64,000 bases of DNA from Mycobacteriaceae bacterium (GTDB taxonomy: Bacteria; Actinomycetota; Actinomycetes; Mycobacteriales; Mycobacteriaceae): the NCBI GenBank assembly GCA_019749805.1, contig JAIEPH010000032.1:1-64000 (forward strand). Reading direction: 5' to 3'. Made by a program: the position numbers and the translations under genes. Shown one piece after another: positions 47,645 to 57,066 of the stretch (position 1 is its first letter; each line of letters starts with the position of its first letter). The notes beneath the pieces are model-generated. The model did not search any database and had not been told where the DNA came from. It saw nothing but the letters and a program-made list of their open reading frames with translations.

Positions 47645-48274
47645 ATGATCGATCCGCGTGCGACCGGTGAGGATCTGACTGCCAAGGCACGCATCCGCAA
47701 CGCGGCCCTCGACCTTTTCGCCGATCGCGGAGAGGAACGCGTCTCCTTGCGTGCGGTCGCCGCGGCCGCCGGGGTCACGGTCGGGTTGGTGCAGCACCAC
47801 TTCAAGACCAAGGAAGGGCTGCGCGCCGCCGTCGAACAGCTGGTGGTCGACTATTTCGCCCACGCCGTTGCGCAGGCCCCGGGTGACGGAACCGCGGCAC
47901 AGATCGCGGCGGCACGTGATGAGGCCGTGCGCCGCATGCTCGAAACGCACCCGCCCGTCGTCAACTATGTTCGCCGGGTCATTCTGGATCCCGCCCGCGG
48001 TGACGGGCAACTGATCGAGCGGCTGACCGATCTGGCCCGGCGCGAGATCGTCAAGCTCCGCGACTCCGGCGTCGCCTCGACGGCACCGTCGGAATCGACG
48101 CAGGTCATCCGGGTCATGGTCCGCCAACTCGGACAGCTGCTGCTGCAACCGATGGTCGACACCATGTGGCAGGAGCTGCACGACCGCGGAGCATCCGGCG
48201 ACAGCAAACCGGTACTTTCGGTGACCATCGGTCAGCCCGGGGAGTTGTCGGAAGATTCTCAATCCGGTCACTGA
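47645..48274 (+). CDS. TetR-family regulator of the beta-oxidation operon
   Basis: 209 residues, ATG 47645 with GGGAGG upstream. Helix-turn-helix ERVSLRAVAAAAGVTVGLVQ then HHFKTKEGLRAAV. The ligand domain is helical and has no named family signature. The gene lies directly before a six-gene acyl-CoA operon and is flanked by related inverted repeats, so it is likely the repressor of that operon. Confidence 0.85.
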   Translation: MIDPRATGEDLTAKARIRNAALDLFADRGEERVSLRAVAAAAGVTVGLVQHHFKTKEGLRAAVEQLVVDYFAHAVAQAPGDGTAAQIAAARDEAVRRMLETHPPVVNYVRRVILDPARGDGQLIERLTDLARREIVKLRDSGVASTAPSESTQVIRVMVRQLGQLLLQPMVDTMWQELHDRGASGDSKPVLSVTIGQPGELSEDSQSGH

Positions 48275-48384
48275 TCGGCCTGGGGTGGACTCGGGCCGCT
48301 CGCGCGGCGATCCGCCTCATCAATCTCCCTCGTCCGAAGTCGGTTGTACAGCTGATCCCATTACTTGTACATTAAGTCAGTAGA

Positions 48385-48400
48385 CTATACAGTAGTACAG
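48385..48400. promoter_or_regulatory. Inverted repeat CTATAC-AGTA-GTACAG
   Basis: Arms match in five of six positions, with the same 4-bp spacer and TAC/GTA core as 47562-47577. It ends 21 bp before the operon start at 48422, close to the GGAGGGAG ribosome-binding site. Confidence 0.55.
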
Positions 48401-48421
48401 ACTTATGGAGGGAGAGCGGCG

Positions 48422-49282
48422 ATGCAGGGCGGTCTGAACGGCGTTCGCGTCGTCTCGCTGGCGGTCAACATCCCCGGCCCGCTCGCGGCAGCACGCCTGG
48501 CGGGCCTCGGTGCGTCGGTGACCAAGGTCGAACCTCCCACCGGCGACCCGCTGGCTGCCGTAACGCCCGACTGGTACGCCGAGCTCGTCGCCGATCAGCA
48601 GATCCTGGTGCTGGACCTCAAGAACGAGGCGGATCGCGAGAAGCTGGACAGCGAACTGACCGGCGCGGATGTGCTGCTCACCGCGATGCGCCCCTCGGCG
48701 CTACGCCGGCTCGGCCTCGGCGACGCACCCGGCAGGTATCCCGGACTGTCCCACGTGGAGATCGTCGGCTACGACGGCGACCTCGAGGAGCGTCCCGGTC
48801 ATGACCTGACGTATCAGGCGTCATACGGCACCCTGCAGCCGCCGGCGATGCCCCGGGTTCCGGTTGCGGATCTGCTGGGCGCCGAACGTGCGGTGTCGGC
48901 GGCCCTGCTGGCCTTGTACGCGGCGCGGGACGGCGGAGCCGGCCAGCACTGCCGGATCGTGCTGGCGGACGCGGCGGCCGACGCCGGCGCGGGGGTGCGG
49001 CACGGCCTCACCGGCCCCGGCGACCCGCTCGGTGGAGCGATGCCAACCTACGGCATCTACGCCAGCGCCGACGGCTACATCGCCTTGGGCGCCATCGAAC
49101 CGCATTTCCAGCAGCGAACCCTGGCGGCGCTGGGCGCGGTCGACAGCCGTGAAGACCTGGCACGGGTGTTCGCCGGACACAGCACCCGGCACTGGGAAGA
49201 ACTCGCCGAGAAGGTGGACATCCCGATCGTCGGTGTGCGCATCGGCGAATGTCCGCACCCCCAAGGAGAGATGAGAACGTGA
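48422..49282 (+). CDS. CaiB/BaiF-type (class III) CoA-transferase, short form
   Basis: 286 residues, ATG 48422 after GGAGGGAG. N-terminal motif GVRVVSLAVNIPGPLAAARL and VTKVEPPTGDPL define the family. PVADLLGAERAVSAALLALY holds the Asp region of the active site. Most CaiB/BaiF proteins are 380-400 residues; this one lacks about 100, a length also seen in some actinobacterial operons. It could load CoA onto the pathway acid or recycle it. It ends with a GTGA overlap onto the thiolase gene. Confidence 0.8.
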   Translation: MQGGLNGVRVVSLAVNIPGPLAAARLAGLGASVTKVEPPTGDPLAAVTPDWYAELVADQQILVLDLKNEADREKLDSELTGADVLLTAMRPSALRRLGLGDAPGRYPGLSHVEIVGYDGDLEERPGHDLTYQASYGTLQPPAMPRVPVADLLGAERAVSAALLALYAARDGGAGQHCRIVLADAAADAGAGVRHGLTGPGDPLGGAMPTYGIYASADGYIALGAIEPHFQQRTLAALGAVDSREDLARVFAGHSTRHWEELAEKVDIPIVGVRIGECPHPQGEMRT

Positions 49283-50454
49283 ATACTCGCGAAGCGGTGA
49301 TCGTCGGGGCCGTCCGCACCCCGGTGGGCAGACGCGGCGGCGCGCTGAGCCGGTGGCACCCGGCCGATCTGCTGGGCCACACCCTGCGATATCTGGTCGA
49401 GCACACCGGAATCGATGCCGCGGCCATCGACGACGTGATCGCCGGCTGCGCGCTTTCGCACGAGCACCAGAGCGGCAACATTGCACGCCACGCGGTGCTC
49501 GCGGCGGGGCTGCCCGAATCAGTGCCCGCCATCACCATCGACCGGCAATGCGGATCGGGTCAGCAAACCGTCAATTTCGCGGCATTCGGCATCGCCGCCG
49601 GCGTCTACAACGTGGCGATCGGCTGCGGGGTGGAGTCGATGTCACAGGTGCCGATCCCAGTGGCGTTCGCGCCGGGCGCGCCACTGGGTCCGCAGTACTC
49701 ACCGGGCGAGTTGGCCCGCTACAACGGCCGGCTGGTCGCCCAGGGAGCGGCCTCGGAGCTGATGAACGTCAAATTCGGCCTCTCCCGCGACCAGCTCGAC
49801 ACCTACAGCATGCGCAGCCACCAGCGGGCCCTCGCGGCCACCCGGGCCGGCAAATTCCAGAACCAACTGGTGCCGATCACCGTGGACCCGCTCGACCCGC
49901 AGTCCGCGACGGTCAGTGCCGACGAGGGAATCCGCGAACAGCTCGACCCCGCCAAGATCGCCTCCCTCAAGCCGGTCTTCGCGGTCGACGGCCGCACCAC
50001 CGCGGCCAACTCCTCGCAGGTCAGTGACGGGGCGGCGGCGCTGCTGATCGCCGACCGCGGCTACGCGCAACGCCACGGGCTAACTCCGCGGGCCCGGCTC
50101 CAGGCGATGACGGTCGCCGCGGCGGATCCGGTCGTGCAGTTCACCGCGGTGATAGACGCCACCCACCGGGCACTGCGGACCGCGAACCTGAGTATCGGCG
50201 ACATCGACCTGTTCGAAGTCAACGAGGCCTTCGCCGGGGTGCCGCTGATGATGCAGCGTGAGTTCGGCATTCCCGACGACAAGTTGAACGTCAACGGCGG
50301 CTCGATCGCGATCGGGCACCCGCTCGGCTCGACCGGGGCGCGGATGCTCACCGACCTGCTGTGCGAACTCGAGCGCACCGGAAAACGCTACGGCCTGCAG
50401 ACGATCTGCGAGGCGGGCGGAACCGCCAACACCACGATCATCGAGCGGATCTAA
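49279..50454 (+). CDS. Acetyl-CoA acyltransferase (thiolase)
   Basis: A 391-residue true thiolase. The nucleophile is Cys91 (DRQCGSGQQT). The base pair is His347 (AIGHPLGSTGARM) and Cys377 (TICEAGGTAN). It cleaves 3-oxoacyl-CoA with CoA. In contrast to the two thiolase-like proteins at 604 and 38175, all catalytic residues are present. GTG 49279 overlaps the upstream stop, and the FadD gene follows after 9 bp. Confidence 0.9.
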   Translation: MNTREAVIVGAVRTPVGRRGGALSRWHPADLLGHTLRYLVEHTGIDAAAIDDVIAGCALSHEHQSGNIARHAVLAAGLPESVPAITIDRQCGSGQQTVNFAAFGIAAGVYNVAIGCGVESMSQVPIPVAFAPGAPLGPQYSPGELARYNGRLVAQGAASELMNVKFGLSRDQLDTYSMRSHQRALAATRAGKFQNQLVPITVDPLDPQSATVSADEGIREQLDPAKIASLKPVFAVDGRTTAANSSQVSDGAAALLIADRGYAQRHGLTPRARLQAMTVAAADPVVQFTAVIDATHRALRTANLSIGDIDLFEVNEAFAGVPLMMQREFGIPDDKLNVNGGSIAIGHPLGSTGARMLTDLLCELERTGKRYGLQTICEAGGTANTTIIERI

Positions 50455-50463
50455 GGCACCGAC

Positions 50464-52134
50464 GTGGCTGCCGACACCGTCAAAGGCCTCCCGTCCACCC
50501 ACGGAGACCACTACCAGCTCAACCTGACAAACCTGATCAGGCACGGGGCACGCACCTACCCCGAACAGCAGGTCGTCTACCGCACCGCCGACGGCGGCTG
50601 GGACCGCTACACCTACCGCGACCTGTACACCCGGGTCAAGCGGGCGGCCAACGTGCTCAAGGGGCTCGGCGTCGGCCCCGCCGACGCCGTCGGCGTACTA
50701 GACTGGAACAGCAAGCGCCACCTCGAACTCAGCTGGGCGATTCCCGGTTTGGCCGCGGTGCTGCTGCAGATGAACCTGCGGCTCGGCATCGAAGACCTGG
50801 CCTACGTCACCGACCACGCCGATGCGCAGTGGATCCTGGTCGACGAGAGCCTGCTGCCGATCGCCGAGCAGCTGGCCCCACACGTGCCCACGGTCAAAGG
50901 CTGGATCGTGATGTCGGACCGCCCGCTGTCGGAGATCGACACCTCACTGTCTGACGTCTTGCACTTCGAGGACCTGATGGCCGGCGCCGACACCGAGATC
51001 AGCTGGCCCGTCATCGACGAAACCTCAACCTTCAGCGCGTGTTACACCTCCGGGACCACCGGACGGCCGAAGGGTGTCTATTACTCGCACCGGGGTGCTT
51101 ACCTGCACGCGATGGCGATGACCGCCGCGGTCGGCCTGCGTCGCGAGGACACCGCGATGCTGATCACCCCGATGTTCCACGGCCAGTCGTGGGGGCTACC
51201 CCAGGCCACGATGTGGGCGGCGGCGAAGGTGGTCTTGCCCGGCCGCTACCTGGCCGAAAACACCGCACTGCTGGTCGACACGATGATCGCGGAGGAGGTG
51301 ACCGTCGCAAACGGTGCGCCGGCCATCTTCCAGCCGATGCTGGACTACATCAAAACCCTCGATGTGAAGCCGGATTTCAGCAGGGCCAGGCTGGTGTCGG
51401 GTGCGACGGAGCCGGCGAAGTCGATGATGCGGGGGTTCCACGACCTGACCGGCGCGGATTTCGTGCACGCCTACGGCGCGACCGAGACCACGCCGCTGAT
51501 CACCGTGAACATGGGCATCAAACCTTCGTTGCGCGACACCTTGTCTGAGGACGAGAAATGGGACCTCAAACGCTTCCAGGGGTTGCCCACCTCCGGCGTC
51601 GACATCCGGATCGTCGGCGCGGACGGCAACGACCTGCCGCACGACGGCAAGAGCGTCGGCGAGGTGTTGATGCGCGGTCCCTGGGTCATCGAGCGGTACC
51701 ACAAACTCGACGACGACGCCGACCGCTTCCTCGACGGCTACTGGCGCAGCGGCGATGTGGGCACGATCCACCCGGACGGGTATCTCAAGATCACCGACCG
51801 GCTCAAGGACGTGGTCAAAAGCGGCGGCGAATGGATTTCGTCGATCGACATGGAGAACGCCATCGTCGGGCATCCGCTGGTGGCCGACGCCGCGGTGGTG
51901 GGCATCGCCCACCCGAAATGGCAGGAACGCCCCTTGGCGCTCATCGTGCCGGCCGAGGGCGCCGAGCTGACCCGCGAGGACATCGTCGGATGCCTGGAGG
52001 GGCTGTTCGCCAAATGGCAGCTGCCCGACACGGTTTTGTTCGTCGACCGATTGCCGCGCACCAGTGTCGGCAAGCTGGACAAGAAGGTGCTGCGGGCCGA
52101 GTACGCCGGCATCTACCAGGAAGGAACCCCGTGA
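50464..52134 (+). CDS. Long-chain acyl-CoA synthetase (FadD)
   Basis: 556 residues, GTG 50464. The ATP motif YTSGTTGRPKGVYYSH starts near residue 194. Others are HAYGATETTPL, YWRSGDVGTIHPDGYLKITD, KSGGEWISSIDMENAI and the C-terminal LPRTSVGKLDKKVL with Lys537. Complete. It is the activating enzyme of the operon and overlaps the hydratase start by 4 bp. Confidence 0.9.
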   Translation: MAADTVKGLPSTHGDHYQLNLTNLIRHGARTYPEQQVVYRTADGGWDRYTYRDLYTRVKRAANVLKGLGVGPADAVGVLDWNSKRHLELSWAIPGLAAVLLQMNLRLGIEDLAYVTDHADAQWILVDESLLPIAEQLAPHVPTVKGWIVMSDRPLSEIDTSLSDVLHFEDLMAGADTEISWPVIDETSTFSACYTSGTTGRPKGVYYSHRGAYLHAMAMTAAVGLRREDTAMLITPMFHGQSWGLPQATMWAAAKVVLPGRYLAENTALLVDTMIAEEVTVANGAPAIFQPMLDYIKTLDVKPDFSRARLVSGATEPAKSMMRGFHDLTGADFVHAYGATETTPLITVNMGIKPSLRDTLSEDEKWDLKRFQGLPTSGVDIRIVGADGNDLPHDGKSVGEVLMRGPWVIERYHKLDDDADRFLDGYWRSGDVGTIHPDGYLKITDRLKDVVKSGGEWISSIDMENAIVGHPLVADAAVVGIAHPKWQERPLALIVPAEGAELTREDIVGCLEGLFAKWQLPDTVLFVDRLPRTSVGKLDKKVLRAEYAGIYQEGTP

Positions 52135-52907
52135 CCGCGCAGATCCTGCAGTCGACCCGCGACGGCGCCGTAGCCCTGCTGGAGATCAACCGACCGAAAG
52201 CGAAGAACAGCCTCAACGATGAGCTGCTGGCGGCGATGGCAGCCGAACTGGCGACGTTGCGCCGCGACGATACGGTGCTGGCCGTGGTCATCGCCGGCGT
52301 CGACGGAATGTTCTGCGCCGGTGCCGATATCACGGCCCTCGACGAGATCCGGGCCAGGGCGCTGGTGACCGGGGACTCCGCCGAGAGCTTCTGGTCGGTG
52401 CTGTCGGAGTTCCCCAAGCCGGTCATCGCGGCGGTCGAGGGCTTCGCGCTCGGCGGCGGCTGTGAGCTGGCGGCCGCCTGCGACATCGTCATCGCCGGCA
52501 AGTCGGCCCGGTTGGGGGTTCCTGAGGTGCGCATCGGGGCCATCCCGGGCGCCGGCGGAACCCAGCGGATCATCCGGGCGGTCGGCAAGGCCAAGGCCAT
52601 GACGATGCTGTTGACCGGCGATCCGCTCACCGCCGATCAGGCGTGCGAGGCCGGGCTGATCGCCGAGGTGATCGCCGACGGCGAGGCCGTGGCGCGTGCG
52701 GTGGCGATGGCACAACGCATCGCAGAGAACTCACCGCTGGCGGTCGCGCTGGCCAAAGACGCCGCCCTGCACGCCCTCGAAACCTCGTTGACGCAAGGAC
52801 TCGAACACGAGAAGAGGAATTTCTACGTGGCGGTGCACTCCGCTGACTCACGGGAGGGCCAGGCAGCCTTCCTGGCCAAGCGTGCACCGCGATTCACCGG
52901 AAAGTAG
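52131..52907 (+). CDS. Enoyl-CoA hydratase
   Basis: 258 residues from GTG 52131 (GTGA overlap). Oxyanion motif FCAGADITALDEI. Both catalytic glutamates are present: Glu112 (GGGCELAAACD) and Glu132 (PEVRIGAIPGAGGTQ). It hydrates trans-2-enoyl-CoA in the second step of beta-oxidation. Confidence 0.9.
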   Translation: MTAQILQSTRDGAVALLEINRPKAKNSLNDELLAAMAAELATLRRDDTVLAVVIAGVDGMFCAGADITALDEIRARALVTGDSAESFWSVLSEFPKPVIAAVEGFALGGGCELAAACDIVIAGKSARLGVPEVRIGAIPGAGGTQRIIRAVGKAKAMTMLLTGDPLTADQACEAGLIAEVIADGEAVARAVAMAQRIAENSPLAVALAKDAALHALETSLTQGLEHEKRNFYVAVHSADSREGQAAFLAKRAPRFTGK

Positions 52908-52914
52908 GAGAAAG

Positions 52915-54063
52915 ATGCCCGGACTGCTGTTCCCCGACTACGTCTCCCCGTGGGAGACCGACGATCACAGACTGCTGCGCAAACACGCCGCCGCGTTCTT
53001 CGCCAAGGAAGCCACCCCCAATCAGGCCCGGTGGGCCAAACAGCAGCAGGTGGACCGGGAGTTCTGGAACAAGGCCGGCGATGCCGGCCTTCTGGGCCTC
53101 GACCTGCCCGATCAATACGGCGGCGGCGGTGGCACTTTCAGCCACGAGGCGGTGATTTTGCAGGAGCGCGCCTACGCCTACGACACCGCGTTCGGTTACG
53201 CGGTTCACTCGACCCTGGCCTCGCACTACATCTCCGCGTATGCCACCGATGAGCAGAAGCGCCGGTGGATCCCCAAGATGGTCAGCGGGGAGATGGTGCT
53301 AGCGGTCGCGATGACCGAGCCCGGCACCGGCTCGGATCTGCAGGCGATTCGCACCACCGCGGTCCGCGACGGCGACGAGTACGTCATCAACGGGTCGAAG
53401 ACGTTCATTTCCAACGGATCCCACTGCGACCTCGTGGTGATCGTCGTCCGAACCGAGCCGGGACTGTCGCTGATCGTGGCCGAAACCGAAGGCCTGCGGG
53501 GGTTCCAGCGGGGCAGGGTGCTGGAGAAGATCGGCCAGCACGGCCAGGACACCAGGGAGCTGTCGTTCACCGACATGCGGGTGCCGGCCGCGAACCTGCT
53601 CGGCGGCGTCGAGGGCAACGGCTTTGCCCAGTTACTCGAGCAGCTTCCCCGCGAGCGGCTCACCCTCGGCGTCGAGGCGGTCGCGATGACCGAGGCCGCC
53701 GTCGTCGAGACCGTCCGCTACGTCAGGGAACGCACCGCGTTCGGCAAGCCGCTGCTGGACTTCCAGAACACCAAATTCGTGCTGGCCGAATGCAAAGCCG
53801 AGGTGCTCGCCGGCAAGACGCTCATCGACCACTGCATCGATTTGTACCAGGACGGAAAGCTCGATGCCGCGACGGCGTCGATCGCCAAGTTATGGGGCTC
53901 GGACAAGCAGGTCGAGGTGATCGACAAGTGCCTGCAGCTGTTCGGCGGCTACGGCTACATGATGGAGTATCCGATCGCGCAGCTGTACGCCGCGGCGCGG
54001 GTGCAGAAGATCTACGGCGGCACCAACGAGATCATGAAGGTTCTCATCGCCCGCAGCCTGTAG
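52915..54063 (+). CDS. Acyl-CoA dehydrogenase
   Basis: 382 residues, ATG 52915 with TAGGAGAAAG upstream. Family blocks: AMTEPGTGSDLQAIRTTA, YVINGSKTFISNGSHCD, ELSFTDMRVPAANLLGG, LQLFGGYGYMMEYPIAQLY, and YGGTNEIMKVLIARSL at the end. It oxidises acyl-CoA to enoyl-CoA. It is the intact relative of the broken dehydrogenase at 8691-9831, sharing the same motif set. Confidence 0.9.
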   Translation: MPGLLFPDYVSPWETDDHRLLRKHAAAFFAKEATPNQARWAKQQQVDREFWNKAGDAGLLGLDLPDQYGGGGGTFSHEAVILQERAYAYDTAFGYAVHSTLASHYISAYATDEQKRRWIPKMVSGEMVLAVAMTEPGTGSDLQAIRTTAVRDGDEYVINGSKTFISNGSHCDLVVIVVRTEPGLSLIVAETEGLRGFQRGRVLEKIGQHGQDTRELSFTDMRVPAANLLGGVEGNGFAQLLEQLPRERLTLGVEAVAMTEAAVVETVRYVRERTAFGKPLLDFQNTKFVLAECKAEVLAGKTLIDHCIDLYQDGKLDAATASIAKLWGSDKQVEVIDKCLQLFGGYGYMMEYPIAQLYAAARVQKIYGGTNEIMKVLIARSL

Positions 54064-54093
54064 CCATGCGGCAGAGTCGGAGGACGTTATCAC

Positions 54094-54852
54094 ATGGACA
54101 TTGCCGGTAGCAGCGCACTGGTCACCGGTGGCGCATCCGGACTCGGGCTGGCCACCGTGCAGATGCTCGCGAAGGCCCGGGCCGGTGTGGTCGCCGTCGA
54201 TCTGCCGACGGCCGACACCGCCGAACTGAAACGGCTCGGCGACGCCGTGCGATTCGCGGCCGCCGACGTCACCGACGAGGCCGCGGTGACCGCGGCAGTC
54301 GATGCCGCCAACGCCGACAAGACATTGCGCATCGTGGTCAACTGCGCCGGAATCGCCAACGGCATCAAAACGGTCAGCAAGAAAGGCCCTTTCCCGCTCG
54401 ACGCCTTCGAGCAGGTCGTCAAGGTCAACCTGACCGGAACCTTCAACGTCGTGCGGCTGGGTGCCTATGCGATGTCGCAGAACGATCCCGTCGGCGGTGA
54501 GCGCGGCGTCATCGTCAACACCTCCTCGGGGGCGGCCTTCGACGGCCAGATCGGGCAGGCGGCGTACTCGGCGTCCAAAGGCGGAGTGGCCGCGGCGACC
54601 CTGCCGTTAGCCCGTGATCTGGCGTCGTATCTAATCCGGGTCAACACCATCGCCCCCGGCTTGTTCCGCACCCCGCTGCTCGGCTCGCTTCCCGAGGCTG
54701 CGCTGAGCGCCCTGACGGCGCTGGCGTTGCATCCGGGCCGGCTCGGCGACCCGCCGGAGTTCGCGCACCTAGTCAAGGCGATCGTGGAGAACCCGATGCT
54801 CAACGGTGAAACGATCCGTCTCGACGGCGCGGTCCGCATGCCCCCGAAGTGA
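54094..54852 (+). CDS. 3-hydroxyacyl-CoA dehydrogenase, type II SDR
   Basis: 252 residues from ATG 54094. Rossmann motif ALVTGGASGLGLATVQML, NCAG, and active site Ser144/145, Tyr158 and Lys162 (NTSSGAAF, AAYSASKGG). The sequence resembles HSD10/type II hydroxyacyl-CoA dehydrogenases. It supplies the third step of beta-oxidation and closes the operon. Confidence 0.85.
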   Translation: MDIAGSSALVTGGASGLGLATVQMLAKARAGVVAVDLPTADTAELKRLGDAVRFAAADVTDEAAVTAAVDAANADKTLRIVVNCAGIANGIKTVSKKGPFPLDAFEQVVKVNLTGTFNVVRLGAYAMSQNDPVGGERGVIVNTSSGAAFDGQIGQAAYSASKGGVAAATLPLARDLASYLIRVNTIAPGLFRTPLLGSLPEAALSALTALALHPGRLGDPPEFAHLVKAIVENPMLNGETIRLDGAVRMPPK

Positions 54853-55277
54853 GCTTCTGGCGACGATGGCGCGCGGAGACACCCGCACCGGCGTCGTAGA
54901 GTTCTTGTTCAGTAGCTCCAGCCGCGTCACCATGGACCGCATCCTGCCGCACGGCGGTGCCGGTGTCGGATGCTGCCTGATGTTGTTGGTGCCCGGCGCT
55001 GGAAAGACACTGAGCGCAGCATCGTAGGAAGGGCACGTCGAGCTGGTGTGCTCCAGCAGATGCGCTCGCCGACAGTTTGTCGTCAGCGTGCCCAGAGCGA
55101 GCTGGCCGGTAGGGCCGCAAGCCGCCGGACCGAACGGGGTGGTTTCCGGCGCTGCGGCGAGCAGGACGCCGAACTGAATCAGGTACAGATTTCACGCCGG
55201 TCCGTGTCGGCTACAGGCCAGCTTGTGCTGGTGTCAGCAGGTATATTCGCGGCCTGTCACCAAGGTGAGACATCTCT
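54853..55277. other. Intergenic region after the operon
   Basis: About 425 bp with no recognised coding sequence on either strand and no clear intrinsic terminator. It separates the beta-oxidation operon from the IS256 relic. Confidence 0.55.
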
Positions 55278-56050
55278 GTAGGAATTCCTACCAGCGTCCG
55301 CAGGGGGATCCCTTACTGAGACGGTTGGCGTCGCGGCGCGAGGTCTCTACGCGGTGGCGGAGATGGGATCTGCCTGGTCGGTGTCGCCACTCATGGTGGA
55401 GGGCGGCTGCAGTTTGCGAGGTGGGTCGAGGAGTGATCGGCGTGGGTCTTGCAGCAGTCGGGTGCCGGCCGGTGTCATGGTGAGGCCGCGCCAGCCGGCC
55501 GAGGCGCGGTCGAGCACCGCCCACTTCTGAGACCGTGGATTTGGAGATCGCGGCCTGATCGCCGAGTACTTCGGCGAGGGTGGCTTGCACGTCGCGCACC
55601 GACAGCCCGCGGACGAACGAGGCGATCACCAGCGTTTCCAGGGCGTTGGTTTTCGTCACGTGCTTGCCGAACAAGCGGGAGGCGAACACTTCGGTGGTGC
55701 CGCGTAGTTTCGGCCGCTCCAATGTGACCGGCCCGGTGGTGGTTTTGACCGTTACCGGTCGATACCCGTTACGCGAACCGCCATTAGCCTCGGGACAGGC
55801 GGCGGTGCGTTGGTAGCGTTCGCGACCGAGGAACTCGGTGACCTCAGCCTCCAGCGCTGCTTGCATCAGTAGTTGGGCGCCGAGGCGAGCAACCTCTTCG
55901 AGGATCTCCGGCAACTCCCGGTCCTCGGCGAACAGGGCATCGATTTTGGTGCGGATACGGTCGGTGGCTGATACTCGGACAGGCACGGGCGTGACTCCTT
56001 CTTCGCAAACTTGCAAGTCGTGAAGCGGAACCTACGCCCGTGCTCCCTAT
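55278..56050 (-). mobile_element. IS256-family element with internally deleted transposase
   Basis: From 56016 the minus strand encodes the first 165 or so residues of a Mutator-type transposase (ALEAEVTEFLGRERYQR, GSRNGYRPVTVKTTTGPVTL, SVRDVQATLAEVLG). It then jumps to the normal C-terminal tail (SAGWRGLTMTPAGTRLLQD) with a stop at 55347. About 200 residues including the DDE domain are lost, so it cannot transpose by itself. A perfect 14-bp palindrome, GTAGGAATTCCTAC, lies at 55278-55291 near one end. Element limits are approximate. Confidence 0.75.
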
Positions 56051-56192
56051 TTACACCGGATCCCGGACACGACCGGACACTGCCGCACTCGAGCTTCTCG
56101 ACGCGGCGGTGGCCGGCCTGCAGATCCCAGACGCCGTCGCGGCGCGCTGGGGACTTGACCTGACGGCAGCGCCGCTGGATATGAGCAGATGA
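56050..56192 (+). pseudogene. C-terminal fragment of an unknown gene cut by the IS256 element
   Basis: An open frame with no start runs out of the IS end: TAALELLDAAVAGLQIPDAV, then AARWGLDLTAAPLDMSR and a stop at 56190-56192. The stop overlaps the ATG of the next gene (ATGA). The overlap and protein-like composition indicate the 3' end of a real upstream gene of the same operon. I do not recognise it. Confidence 0.5.
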
Positions 56193-57034
56193 GCACCACG
56201 CCCACGTTCTTCAGTCTCCACGGTGTCGATGGTGCGCCATTCGACCCTCAAACAGTGTGGCGGGAAAAGGAATCCACCGGACTGCTGACGATTCCGATCG
56301 GCGTGGATCCCGAGGGTTCACCAGTCGTCTTGGCCTTCACCCTGTGGACGAGCCTTGACGATCACGTCGCCGTTGTCGGCGCTCCCGGCGCCGGTACAAC
56401 TACAGTGCTGCGAACCATCATGCTGTCCCTGTCCCTGTCGCGATCCGAGGATCTGATCAACTTCCTTGTCGCAGAAGGTAAAGCAGGCGGCCAAGAGTAC
56501 GCTGACGCGCCCGAGTTGCCACACTGCATCGGCCATGTGACCTTCACTCGCGACCAGACCGCCCGGCTCGCAGGACGATTGGCCGACGCACTGGAATGCG
56601 AAGTCGATCGTCGAGAAGAACTCCTTCGCACGGCAGGAGCCGCCAACCTTGACGACTACCGCCAAGACCTCAAATTGCGCTCCGATATCGAACCACTGCC
56701 GGACACCTTAGTCATTCTTGACGACACCCGGCTGCGGCCAGGATTCGACGCAGCGCTGCAGTCCCTGATCGCCCGCGGGCATCGGCTAGGAATCCGGCTC
56801 GTCGTCGGTATCCCCTACCCGCAATGGCAAACGCTGAGCCGAAGCGGCGTGAGCGACGGATTCAGCGCCCGAGTCACCGTGGGGCTATCGAAGCCACAGT
56901 CATCGTCAGTGCTCGCAGCAGACGTACCCGGTGATGCGACCACCGCCGGCCACGGCTGCGTCACCCATCTTGGAGGCGAGCCGGTCCGGGTCGCGGCGCT
57001 TGCTGCGGTCACAGCAATACCGGCGTTGAGATAG
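56189..57034 (+). CDS. EccC-like FtsK/SpoIIIE domain protein with degenerate ATP sites
   Basis: 281 residues. The order LLTIPIGVDPEGSPVVLAF, nucleotide loop GAPGAGTTTVLRT, ELPHCIGHVTFTRDQTARL and EVDRREELLRTAGAANLDDY matches one ATPase module of EccC, the type VII secretion motor. The Walker A lysine is replaced (Thr70), and the Walker B-type segment VAEGKAGGQ lacks its Asp. EccC normally has three such modules in about 1300 residues; here one stands alone. It may be a pseudo-ATPase adaptor or a cut-down secretion gene. Confidence 0.65.
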   Translation: MSTTPTFFSLHGVDGAPFDPQTVWREKESTGLLTIPIGVDPEGSPVVLAFTLWTSLDDHVAVVGAPGAGTTTVLRTIMLSLSLSRSEDLINFLVAEGKAGGQEYADAPELPHCIGHVTFTRDQTARLAGRLADALECEVDRREELLRTAGAANLDDYRQDLKLRSDIEPLPDTLVILDDTRLRPGFDAALQSLIARGHRLGIRLVVGIPYPQWQTLSRSGVSDGFSARVTVGLSKPQSSSVLAADVPGDATTAGHGCVTHLGGEPVRVAALAAVTAIPALR

Positions 57035-57066
57035 GCGCGAGCGGAAAATTCCATGAAAGACCGGCC

